From Blasia pusilla (taxonomy: Eukaryota > Marchantiophyta > Marchantiopsida > Blasiales): a DNA stretch of 64,000 bases. The position numbers were made by a program, and so were the translations under genes. Numbering within the stretch: the stretch's first letter is position 1; the number at the start of each line of letters is the position of its first letter. Below the pieces are notes generated by a model. That model did not search any database. It was given only the letters and a program-made list of their open reading frames with translations, and was not told the origin of the DNA. Below, piece after piece: positions 22,051-32,521 of the stretch. The stretch spans positions 14,074,001 through 14,138,000 of the forward strand of contig CM114271.1 of the NCBI GenBank assembly GCA_050084515.1. The letters are read 5' to 3'.

Positions 22051-22974
22051 TTGCTGCTGACGACCTCATTCGCGGCGCCTAGTCTCGGCTCACATACGTA
22101 TGCGGTCCCTTAGTGCCTCTCACAGAATCGCCTTATGACGGCCCTTCCCTCGGATCTGAAATGCGAGAGGAGAGGGAAATTGAGGGATTCGACCACACGC
22201 ACCGAAAGTGCCGCACCACTGAAGCCAATCCACCAAAACGCCCCATTTTTGGTGATCGATCCCTACTACAGCTCTTTCACAACTCTTTGAGGATCGCTCA
22301 TATCCTTGGGATTTTTGGAGCAGACGGGAGAGCGCGGCAGAGCTCTACGGGATGGCCGCGTGGATGGGAAGGAGATTGATGGTGGGATGGAGGATGGAGG
22401 GGGGTCGTGTGTTATATCAAAATGGAGATACCGACTTCCTCTACGTTTTGATCCGTAGCGTCAATCTTATAGTGAAGTATTTTTCATTTTATTTTGTTTT
22501 GTAGATTTTTTTTGTTTTAGGGTTTCTCTTGTAGGTATTAGGGTCCTCTTTGTTGTCTCGTTTTGTTGTAATGCTTTGAATGTTTCCAAGACAACTCATG
22601 TTGTTATTCCACACCACCCCTTCTTCTTTTTTTCCTCTATGTCCTTATTCTGTAGCCACACACATTCCTCCTTCACGTTGGACCCATGTTTTTCTCCCTT
22701 ATCCCACTCTATTCCCATCTATTTTTTCCATCTATTCTTTTTCCATATCACTAGTACCTCCATACTATCTCTACATTATTTTGGGAAGGGGTTGGGCCAT
22801 ATGTCATAGTTGAAGATGGTAAATGAGAGTTCATACTAGGGAGAGCATTTCCATGGACGGGAAGAGAGTCGATTACCATTAGGACTAGTTCGAATGGGGG
22901 TTTTGGGGCGGATTTTGGTGGGGTTTGTCTTTCGAGTTTGACGGAGGGGGTCATGTTCTCTTCTTGGTGAGAGC
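22051..22974. other. region upstream of the non-LTR element, no gene seen
   Basis: This stretch is of mixed composition with a T-rich part (22440-22760). It may include the 5' UTR of the non-LTR element that follows, but nothing in it could be matched to other copies in the window. Confidence 0.35.
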
Positions 22975-25900
22975 TCAAATTCTTCACTCGTTCAGGAATT
23001 CGGAACCATTTAGCGGCTAAACATCCTAACTTTCATAGATTCAGATGGATGGTTCTTCCAGTCGATCATGGATGCTCACCGGTGCTTCATGCATCATCGC
23101 CCCCTCCCGAGGCATGGGAGTGGTTGAGGTCCCACCTTGGCAGCATCACTTGTCTCTTTGAGACCCGTTTTCCCTGTCCGAGGTTGTTTCATAGGATCCC
23201 CCATGCTATTCGGGATGAGCTTCGCCAGTCTTTCCTCCTTCCCTTCTCTAGGATCGCACTTGATCCTATGGATGAGCTCTCGTGGTATCTACTACTTCTC
23301 CTTCCACGATGGTGTCTCCGCTATACTCGAGGAGGGAAGGCTGGCCATAGAGAGGTTGTGGCCTGATTGTGGCGCTTCCGAGGAGGTGATTGGGAGTCTC
23401 TATAGAGCGAGTTCGTGGCATATGCCAGAGGTAGCACTCCACGTGGTTTCCCAGCAGACGATCTTGTAGCTGCCAGATTGCGACGATGTAGGAGACTTGG
23501 GCAAGCCGGGGAGTACTCGCGAGCGGCTCGTGCGCTCCGCTCTATGGATATGGCTCCTCCTTCCGCCGTTACCATCGACGCCCTCCGGAGGCTACACCCT
23601 TGTCTAGTGGTTGACATCCCAACATTTGTACGTGACTTCCATCCTGACACGACCTTATGCCTAGACCCGTCCCTCTTTGCACGGGCACTCGGGCGTTCCC
23701 CTAGGATAGCAGCTGGAGGGTTGTCCGGTATGATGTACGAACACCTTCGTGATTGCTTTCCCTCCGAGGACTCTGCTAGCGGCTTTTCCGAGTTGCTTCA
23801 GGTTGCCTCTCACCTAGCTCAGGGGAGAGTGCCAACAGCAGTAGCCCAGGTATTGGGGGCGGGGCGACTTTTGGCGTTATCGAAGGAGGGTGGAGGGATC
23901 CGTCCAATTGCCATAGGGGAGGTGCTCTTGCGGTTGGTGAGTCGCACTATCGCTTTGCAGTTCCGTGAGGCTTTCCAGTCACATCTAGGTCCGCACCAGT
24001 TCGGAGTGGCCACGCCATCCGGTTGTGAGGCTGTAGCCTTAGGTTTGAGGGCTTATTTAGATATCCATCTCGAGTGGGTGGTTCTCCAAGTTGATGTGGA
24101 GAACGCCTTTAACTCAGTGTCTCGGGCAGCTATCTTCACGGAGCTGAGAGATGCAAGGGGTCCCATAGGGAGCCTGATTCCCTTCGTGCATGCTTTGTAT
24201 GGGGCCCCCTCGGCTCTCTATTTTCACCACGGTAGGCTCGAGGAGGAGGAGGTCACGGTCTTGGAGTCTGCTACCGGGATACGTCAGGGTGATCCCTTGG
24301 GTGGTGCATTGTTTGCTTTGGCTCCTTATCGAGCGGTTCTTTCTACGGTGGAGTCTTTCCCGAGTTGCATTTTCCCTTTGTTGGCAAATGATACTCACAT
24401 TGTCGGCCCTGGAGACTTGGTTGTTCCTGCATTTCAGCACTTTTCAGCAGAGTTGGCACACGTCGGCCTCGCGGTGAAAGTGGGAAAGTGCAAGGCTTGG
24501 TCTTCATTAGGCTTGTCCGCAGATATTCATTTACCCGACGGTTTTTTTACACCTGCTGGAGGGCTTTGCGTCTTGGGAGTCCCACTGGGGAGCCACGACT
24601 TTGTATCGAGTTTTGTGGCGGCGGCTCTTACCAAGGATCTTCTTCATGTCGACGATCTCACGAGGATTGGTGACCCTCAAGTAGTTTATGGAATCCTCTC
24701 GTCATGTTTTGCCCGTAGACCTGGTTATTTGTGTAGAACCGTGTGGGCGACTAGCCATATTTCTTCATTGTATAGATCCTTTGATAGAAAGATTATGCAG
24801 GCATTTGGGGATCTTTTAGGACCCGGCTCATTAGAGTGCCCCGCAGGGGAGTTAGCTCGTAGACAGGCTTCTTGGACGATTGCCTTTGGTGGAGTAGGTC
24901 TCATAGCGACTGAGTTAGTGGCGTCTTCAGCCTTTTTAGGGAGTTGGGCCAGTGTAACACCCCTCCTTTGCTCCCGATTTTTGGTTAGGGATAGACCGCT
25001 ACTTTTACAGTACGTTTCCTAGGTTGAGGATGGTCTTTTCCCACTTCAGTCTTCACTCATAGCTTGTAGAGACTCCCTTCTTGTTGAGGCTAGAGCAGTT
25101 CTTCCCGCTTTCTCTTCCCTAGTTACCTCCGGACAGTCTGGGCTCCAATCTTCTTTGATGGAAGCCCACTTTGATGCATTGTTTAGAGCTACTATGTTGG
25201 ACCGGAATATCCCCATGGAGGTTCAGGCCCGTATTCGCTCTTGCTCCGGAAAGGGGGCAGGCTCATGGGTGGGGGCTTGTCCCCTCATCCCGGATTTCCG
25301 CATCGCACCACTTACCTACACTACAGCGATGAGGTTCCGACTGGGCCTGCCCCAACCAACAGTGGTTGGTTCAACACATTGCAAGTGTTGCCAGAGTTTG
25401 GATCCACTTGGTGTGCATTTGGCACGGTGTCCAGTTGAGGGTGAGAGGATAGCCACTCACGATGCAGTGCGGGATATTATAATCTCTATTGCTTGGGAGA
25501 GTGGATTCCATGTACAAAGAGAGAGGCACTACTCCATGCAGGATTCCCTTATCCGTGCTGATCTCTACATGACGAGGGAGTCTGACGTGGTGGTAGCGGA
25601 TGTTGTAGTGACGGATCCTACACAGGAGGCAGTGCAAGCCCAAGTGGTAGCACAAGGGAGATTGCTACAAGGAGCGGTGGCGGCGGCGGTCAAGAAGACC
25701 CACATTTATAGTCGACTTCATGACGGACATCGATTTATCCCCCTAGCCATTGAGATGTACGGGGCGATGGGGGAGAGGTTTGACTCGTTCCTTACGGATT
25801 GCGCCCATCATCTCTAGTCGAGAAATGGGTTGTCCTTAGCCACTGCGATACTTTATTGTAGGCAACGGGTCTCCATAGCTTTGCAGCGCGCCCAGGAAAA

Positions 25901-26170
25901 TGGGCTTCTGCGGGGGGCTCAAGCGGTTGGAGACGCCAATGCTAGAGGTCCACTTAGTATTAATCATAGTTCTCTAGGTGTTGCTGATATTGTCTCATCT
26001 GTTGGTGATTTTGGTCGTTAGGGGGGAAGGCCCCCTTCTTTCTCCTCGGGGCCGGTTCCGGCCTCTTGAGGTCTTTTTTTTGGGTCTCCATGCCCCCTCT
26101 TTTGTATCGTGATGGGTTTCCCATCCTTTTTCTACATATATATTTTATATTCTCTCTCACACCCTCCGGC
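22975..26170 (+). mobile_element. non-LTR retrotransposon with restriction-like endonuclease (R2/NeSL-type layout)
   Basis: One frame runs from about 22977 to 25817, broken only by TGA 23364, TAG 23403 and TAG 25020. In order: a degenerate N-terminal zinc finger (FFTRSGIRNHLAAKHP, 22980-23028); the reverse transcriptase (about 23640-24640) with GGIRPIAIGEVLLRLV, motif A VDVENAFNSVSR (Asp at 24093), GIRQGDPLGG, and motif C reading LANDTH, where (F/Y)ADD is expected (24381-24398); then a CKCCQSLDPLGVHLARC zinc knuckle and an R2-like endonuclease with THDAVRD, RADL, VVADVVVTD and a K..Y (25375-25720). This order is that of RLE-type elements, unlike the APE-type L1/RTE usual in flowering plants. 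The 3' UTR ends near 26160. RT is inactive by the Asp-to-Asn change. Confidence 0.85.
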
Positions 26171-28453
26171 TCCCTCAAAGCGCGCCTTTTTCCTTACACG
26201 GGCCTCTCCATGTAAGCGTCCCTATTGAGGGCTCTTTCCTCCTTCCTAGGCTCGGCTAGTGTTAGCATTCTTTGTAAAGTCTGTCGACAAAATTTGAGAA
26301 TTTCTGAAAGGATTTAAACTTGATCTGGAAGAAAACCGATGAGAAAAATCTAGTGATCAGAAACGAGCTGCTCGGTTAGAAAATTGGCGGCAATTTTGAG
26401 GAAAATATTGAGGAGAGACCGTAATATTTCCGAATTAAATTTCTAGACCTCCTATATTTTCGGGGTAAGAATGAATTTCCTGGGTAACGCCATACATGTT
26501 TCCATGGGACTAGGGTTGGTACTAGGGTAATAGGTACGTGAAGGTACCTTAACTAGCATTAAAAGCTTATCTAAACCTGGCACCCGACTAAATTCTTGCC
26601 AGAGACTTCCGAGGGAGAACGGAAACTTGCCGAGCATTCTTGTGCGTACCGGCTATAACTGGAATATGAGAAAAATTGACAAGAACAACCGAGTAAACGA
26701 GTGAAAAGTCGAGGGAGAACTGACTGCTTTTAGAGAATACCTAGAGGATTACCAATGTACCGGCAAAAAACTGGACATGTGAAAAAGACTATCCGAGCAC
26801 TACCTCCTTCACTCTCACTCCACCGCACCTTGTTCATAATTTCCGCCTCCCGTGGGTCCTCTTTCACCCCCCGCTCTCCTCTTTCCCCACGTGTCAGTCA
26901 GAGCCATAATGGCTCCTCCCGCATCCCGGGCTCTTCGCAGCACCCTTTTACTGCCCGATGCACGGGAGGGCCTTGGCCCGCAGCCCTATGCAGGTGTGGC
27001 TCTCTCTCTACCCCTTGAACTCCGCACGTTGCTCTTAGTCTCTTACCTAGCTACGCCCTACGGCCGTGTTTCGCCCGTTCACTCCCCTTTCTTGTGCGTA
27101 GTTTTGACCCCTAACCATACGTACATCGTGACGCCTCGTAATCGACCTTGACTGTATTACAGACCGTGTACGTATGACCTAAACCTAATCTCTAGCCGCC
27201 TTTACTTGAAAGCCCCCAGGCGTCTGCAAGGCAAAGCTCTCTTTTCCCTCTCTTTCCCAACACACTCGCTTGTGTACAACCGGCGCCACACTTCCCGTTA
27301 CACCCTTTTGCTCTCTCTCGACAATCTGCACCAACAAAATCTAGGAGAAACGGACAGCGCTTTCGTGCAAAACCTTCCAAACAAAAAATAGCACACAAAA
27401 TGTCACCCAACGTCTCCAAGGGCTCCCCACCGAGGCAACTCGCTTGCACACCTGCAACCAACAAATTCCCTTCCCGCTCGCATCTTTCTCATGTAAAATG
27501 AAGAGTAGTAAGAACGGCTCACCCGGCCTAAAACTCCACTCATGAATGAATCTACATCGGCATATCGAGCCTCGTCCACCGTGTGCTATGAAGGAATCCA
27601 AACGCTAGCACCTAGTCCTAACTCACACACACGAGCAAGAATGGTACTCCAACGGCTCAACATGAGAAAAATGGCTTGAGAAAGACATCTCTCTCACTCT
27701 TATACCCTTGGGAAGAGCAAAAAAGCTCTTCCCCCAAAAATAGCCCTCCCAATAGGGAAATCTCCAAAAATGACGTTCCCAACACAACAGACCTGTCACC
27801 AACCTCATCCGACATCTTGGGACAAAGTTACACCCAAACAGTCCGCTGACTCATTATGCCGGCGACGTGATAGAACTCTACCTACATGGAAATAAGATGT
27901 GACAGGATTGAGAAGAGTTATGGTAATGAGTCCTTAAGAGATTTGTGACTAGCCTGAGAAGTAATGGTGATCCTTTCTTATCTTTTTCTTTTTTTTTTGT
28001 AAGCAATTAGGATGTATCTTGAAAAATTGTCTTAAAAGATTGAAGAAAGCACAATAGAGTAATACTGAGAATTCTCCTACTCTACATAATAGACATGATT
28101 GCCTTAAACACACTAAATATGGCTAGGTGTAGGATGCCCTCAACATATTGTTCATAACCTCAATGTATTTAGTTAGTTTCAAGCTAATAATGTAGATCAA
28201 CAATTGATGGTGTATTTAGGAGATGATACGTCGCAGCCTATGCAAGGGATAAGTATTTTTTTTGGTATCAAGCTCTTAAATGGAGTTCAAATCCCATATT
28301 TGTTATATGTCCTTGCTCTTAAGGAGAATGTGTTCTTGGGAATAATTAAGAGGATAGGTATCCATCTATAATCATCGTTGTATCTCGAACAAAAAAGCTA
28401 GGATGAGAGTAGTAAGTCATGAATAGAAGATGAGATGTAGGTGAACTTGTCAG
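26171..28453. other. intergenic, repeat-derived in part
   Basis: 26950-27000 repeats words also found after the other non-LTR tail at 21765-21825 (GGCCTTGGCCCGCA and CCCTATGC). The rest is unassigned. Pyrimidine-rich stretches lie at 26800-26880 and 27240-27330. No coding frame resembles a known protein. Confidence 0.4.
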
Positions 28454-28750
28454 CATGGTCGTACAAAAACGGACAAGTTCGTTCTTTGGACGAAAAGTTT
28501 TGACATTTCCATGGACATGGATTACAAGAGATGGGGTCCATATTTATAAGTTATGATGGAAGGTAGAGCAAGGGTGAGTGGGGCAATAAGTGGGGAGTGA
28601 GTGGAGGTGGAAGGAGAACGAAAAAGGAAAGTATGGAACTTAGAGGAAAATGTATGGAATAAGAAAGAATAGGAAGATGGGTTTCATATGGACAAATCCT
28701 TCCATAACACGGATGTCTGCGGATACGGATTTTGTCCACATGCAACCTTG
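28454..28750. mobile_element. hAT-type MITE, diverged copy
   Basis: The sequence starts CATGGTCGTACAAAAACGG and ends GTCCACATGCAACCTTG. It aligns along its whole length with the 319-bp element at 58037-58355. It has no coding capacity. A clear 8-bp target duplication is not visible here (CTTGTCAG and GGAACCTG do not match), so this is an older copy or its borders have been altered. Confidence 0.75.
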
Positions 28751-28869
28751 GGAACCTGGTCAATTGGGTGTGAATTCAACTTGTGAGATCGAGGCTCTTT
28801 CTACTTCAACTAGTATTGTCTTATGATATGAAATGATTGACCACATCACCAAACGTATTCATAACACTT

Positions 28870-29130
28870 GAAACCCTAGTTGGCAGTTGGGTCCCTCTAA
28901 TTCCATATAGCAGACATCACATCTACTTGACATGATCTACTTCTCTATACACATCTTCTACCATTGGTGTGTCATCCCTGCAACATCTCCCAACACATAC
29001 TTGTCCACGGATCCATCTCATCGATCTCCACCTAGACATATCAATGTATCCGGATGTCATCGTGCAACACTAGAGTTGACGTGTTGATCTCTCCAAAGAG
29101 ATTTTAACACTCACACCCTCCTCCAAACGC
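28870..29130. repeat. dispersed repeat shared with 17535-17720
   Basis: Words such as TGGCAGTTG, CTCCATATAGCA-like, ACACATCT, CATTGGTGT and GTTGATCTCTCCAAAGAGAT recur in the same order at 17535-17720. It is probably a fragment of the gag-only LTR element's 3' region. No coding capacity was seen. Confidence 0.65.
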
Positions 29131-29413
29131 TTCCACACAACAAATGTGGTATCTGAAGATATCAAGTCTCTAGTCCAAGAGCATGACCTTCACTTGACTT
29201 TGTCTACTTAGCAGGTCATACTCTTGCTATTGATCTACACCCAAAAAAACCCATATTAGTCATGTTTTGGATCAACCAACCTTAAATCTCCAAATTCCAG
29301 ATCTCACACTCCTTTCAAGTTGAATAGTTCTAAATAGGATTAGATAGTGTATGAACAAGAAAATCATTCAAGACTTGGGATATATTTTCTTGAAAGTCTA
29401 GGGACTTGAATCG

Positions 29414-29910
29414 GTGCTAGCGTGGTTGACAATCCCTATTGGTCAATTGACCTCGAACAAATGGCCCTCTGTTCAACCCCCATGGTTCCAAAGAAGGGGT
29501 TTAGGTTCAAAAATTCCTTGGACACCCTCCTCCTTATCTATAGGTCTGGAGAAATTCATCCCCTCTTTCAGCCAAAGAATCCTTCTTATGCCCCTCCTTA
29601 TGACCTAAACTATCATTCTAATACTTCTAGGTTTGTTTCGAGAGTTTTGCCAATGTGTTTGTCTAATCTTTAGTTTGTTGGAACCAACTCCTCTCAAACT
29701 TTCCAATTCCATCTTATTAATCCCAAAGGCATCTTGGATTTAGTTACTATGATCTCATATATGGAGATCCATCAAACACTTAATCAAATTCCAAGCTAGG
29801 TTCCATCCTCTTTGGAGATTAACTCTTATGGGACTTCAGCTTTTTTGAATTCCCACCCAACCTTTGGTTATGCTCTTCTAGGTTACACCCATCTTTATAG
29901 GCTTAGATGC
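29414..29910 (+). pseudogene. degenerate open frame, unrecognised
   Basis: One plus-strand frame reads through 29422-29908 with a few stops (for example TAG at 29671). It has a Pro/Tyr/Leu-rich protein-like composition (PKKGFRFKNSLDTLLLIYRS). I do not recognise the family. It may be a relic of a retroelement coding region. Confidence 0.3.
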
Positions 29911-31382
29911 AGCTAGAGGATGTGGAGGAGATGGATCCGTAGATGATCAAATGGGAGCATGAGATGGTGGGCATGCTTGTGGAGGTGGAAAGGTCCACCA
30001 CCTAGACGAGTTAAGGAGACCTTGGTTGTTATGTTGGGATGGGTGCTAAGATAGACAAGTTACAATAGTAGATTACAATTAGTGGAACCATCTGATTGGA
30101 GGAGTGAATTGTGTGAAGGTGAAAGTCGGAATGTAGGTAGGATGCCATTGGCGCCATATGACAACCTAACTAAGACTTGTTTGGTAGATGTAGGAAGGAG
30201 AGAAATTATCGAAAGTCGTTGTAGTGCAAATGTATTATAGTCTCACTATTTTGGTACTCCATGTTCTTGAAGACTCAGGTGGATGAGTTATTCAACATCT
30301 ACTCTTACTAGTGGGAAACAAATGACTTGGAATGAAATTTACATTTGTAATGGAAATTTCATTTGTGAGCACGCAATATGGAATGAGTGGTCTTGAAGCG
30401 GTCGTATTCAAGTTCCCTTGCCACATTTTGGTGACTCTTGACAGGCTTCGAAAGTACCTAGCATACTGTCCCATTGTTATGGGAGAAAATGGGTAATGCA
30501 GCCCCCACTTTCTTCTATCCTTTCTCGTATGTGTTGGCGTGACTCAGATGACTCCTCAGATGTCTTCATATTATCTTCTCGATGTGACCTCACATGTCAT
30601 CGTATGGCAATTCCATTTCCAGACAGCAGTATGAATGGACGCAGTAGAGATGATCTCAAAACTTGTCGTTGATCTAGATTTTTGTGTTCGTGTGACCTCT
30701 GATACACCGTAGAGATCATCTCCACTTGCATGCCTCCTGTTTTCTCTAGGCTGCTGGAGTCCTGAGCCCAAATCATGACGACTACCGAGACTTCGCTCAA
30801 CGAGTCTAGATCTCCACTCTCTACAGGAGATATATGTATAAAAAATGATGGGGTAGAGAAAGTGGCCTGCGTTACTTCTCTGGTAGGTTTCGAAAAAGAC
30901 ATTTCATACACAAGTTCTCATGCAGGAGATCCCAGTAAGTCTTAGCATGCATTTACAGGGTTCCAACCTCACTACCACGCCAATTTCACCATGCCATTCA
31001 CTCAGCTCCTCCAAATGGATTTCCCGAGATGAATGAAAAATGTCTTCCGGGCACAGTTCCAGAATGACAATGTTCAATTTACTTCCAACCTTTTCATTAG
31101 TCACAGCCAAACCGCTCCCATACATCACTGGGTGCGGGCAACTCATTTTTCGAAGAGGGGATAAGAATATGTATTACGACTAAGTCATGAAGTTCCCTAT
31201 GCAGAACTGAGTAGTTGGATATTGGAGGATTTGTATATCAGCTAAATCTGTACTTTTGCTTCCGGTCATCATTCTAGAGTGAAATGACACTTTCTTTGGA
31301 GCTCCGAGCAAATGGTGATCTTATTCATTTAGATAGAAGGCGACAGACCTCACTACCCGTCCAGCCAGTGAGAATCTTCGTC

Positions 31383-31455
31383 AAGGCTATCCCAGAACTC
31401 ATCGTCATAAATGACCAATCATAGACACTACGCAACTTACGATCACTGTCAAAAA
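31383..31455. repeat. 73-bp direct repeat, left copy
   Basis: This copy is identical over 73 bp to 32139-32211. The two copies flank the solo LTR at 31457-32138, with one extra base on the left side. Confidence 0.92.
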
Positions 31456-31456
31456 T

Positions 31457-32138
31457 TGTTGAACTTTGTTAATATCTAGTTTAGTCATGCTCTAAAAATA
31501 GTTAGTCAAATACTAACTTAGTTGGATACTAATTTAGTTAGCTAGAGATAACTTAGTGTTCCTCTATCTTTTAGGGTAACCTTGAATTAGGGCAATTCTC
31601 GAGTTAGGGTTAGCCACCATTTGTTATTTAGGGTATGGATCTGTTCAAGAAGATCTAAGGGCCAGAAGTGTTCACCCTGATGTATATAATGTCTCTGTTT
31701 AGAAAGCAGAAGCCAATTCTACAACATGCACAATTTTGGTGAGGACTCCTGAGGCTCTTGGTCCTACTGCAGAGTGATCAAAGAGTAGGAAGAGGAGATT
31801 CAGACTAATTGCTGTACTTGCTAGAGCCTCACTGGAAGGCAAGTTGTTTTGTCTAGTATGCTGATGGAGATTGTTTGTGCTCAATGGTGAGCCATGTCTG
31901 ATCTCTGAGCTGGTGACATGTGAGGACCTGTAGTGTGAGTGCAAGGTGTGGCTGAGTAGAATCCATCTTAGTATCTCTTAGATAGTAAGAAGAGTCACAT
32001 CATGGTAGGGCTCTGATTTGGCAATAGAGATAGGAACTGATTTGCTGATTGTGTACAAGCTGAAATCATGGATGGTCTAGCTGATGCTAGCTCTGACTTT
32101 GTACAAGGAGATACTTCTGCTGGTCAATCATATTCTCA
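31457..32138 (+). mobile_element. solo LTR, second copy, with 73-bp flanking duplication
   Basis: The 682-bp element starts TGTTGAACTTTG and ends ATATTCTCA, with canonical TG...CA ends. It is nearly identical to the intronic solo LTR at 13506-14156, differing by point changes and a few short indels (for example an extra TGATGCTAGCTC-like insert). Its flanks are not the usual 5 bp but the 73-bp direct repeat listed separately. Confidence 0.88.
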
Positions 32139-32211
32139 AAGGCTATCCCAGAACTCATCGTCATAAATGACCAATCATAGACACTACGCAACTTACGATC
32201 ACTGTCAAAAA
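32139..32211. repeat. 73-bp direct repeat, right copy
   Basis: This copy is identical to 31383-31455 and directly abuts the CA end of the solo LTR. It contains the minus-strand coding-like stretch with YDDEF. Confidence 0.92.
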
Positions 32212-32521
32212 ATTTCCAGCGGCTGGGTCATTCCTCATCTTGGTAGTGTAAACCCACAAAACCCAGGTCCCAGCTTTCTGGCTGCAGTCCGGTACCACAG
32301 ATCTCCAAATTCCACTCCCATACAAGAGGACCACAGAATAGCAGGTCAACCTCTCTCACAGCAAAATAATTCTACATATTGGATTATATGCCCTGAAGAG
32401 CCCTATATTTTTAAGGGGTGAGCATTTTCAATTTGTTGGTGTATTCCTCCTGGAAATTTCTAAAAAGGCAAAAAAATTCAGGGATACAAAAATACAGCCT
32501 GCTTCAACAAATGTTGAATAT

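Larger units (their letters stand above)
30480..32440 (-). other. unassigned minus-strand coding remnants split by a solo LTR
   Basis: Downstream of RMC1, several minus-strand stretches look protein-coding. 32349-32220 reads CYSVVLLYGSGIWRSVVPD and ends at a good donor. 32160-32139 and its duplicate near 31400-31340 read YDDEFWDSLDEDSHWLDG. 31146-30930 reads MYGSGLAVTNEKVG, then a segment with HLEELSEWHGEIGVVVRLEP. The last bears a weak likeness to the C-terminus of phloem-protein-2-type domains. A continuous gene model could not be built, and a solo LTR lies between the first two parts. It could be a degraded gene or a gene whose exons I cannot chain. Confidence 0.3.

Noticed and set aside
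22751-22987. Minus-strand open frames opposite the non-LTR element as genes
   Set aside because: They are antisense shadows of a well-supported plus-strand coding frame or its 5' flank.
31383-32161. Phloem protein 2-like gene downstream of RMC1
   Set aside because: Only one short segment (HLEELSEWHGEIGVVVRLEP) is weakly similar; the exons could not be chained, so no gene name was given.
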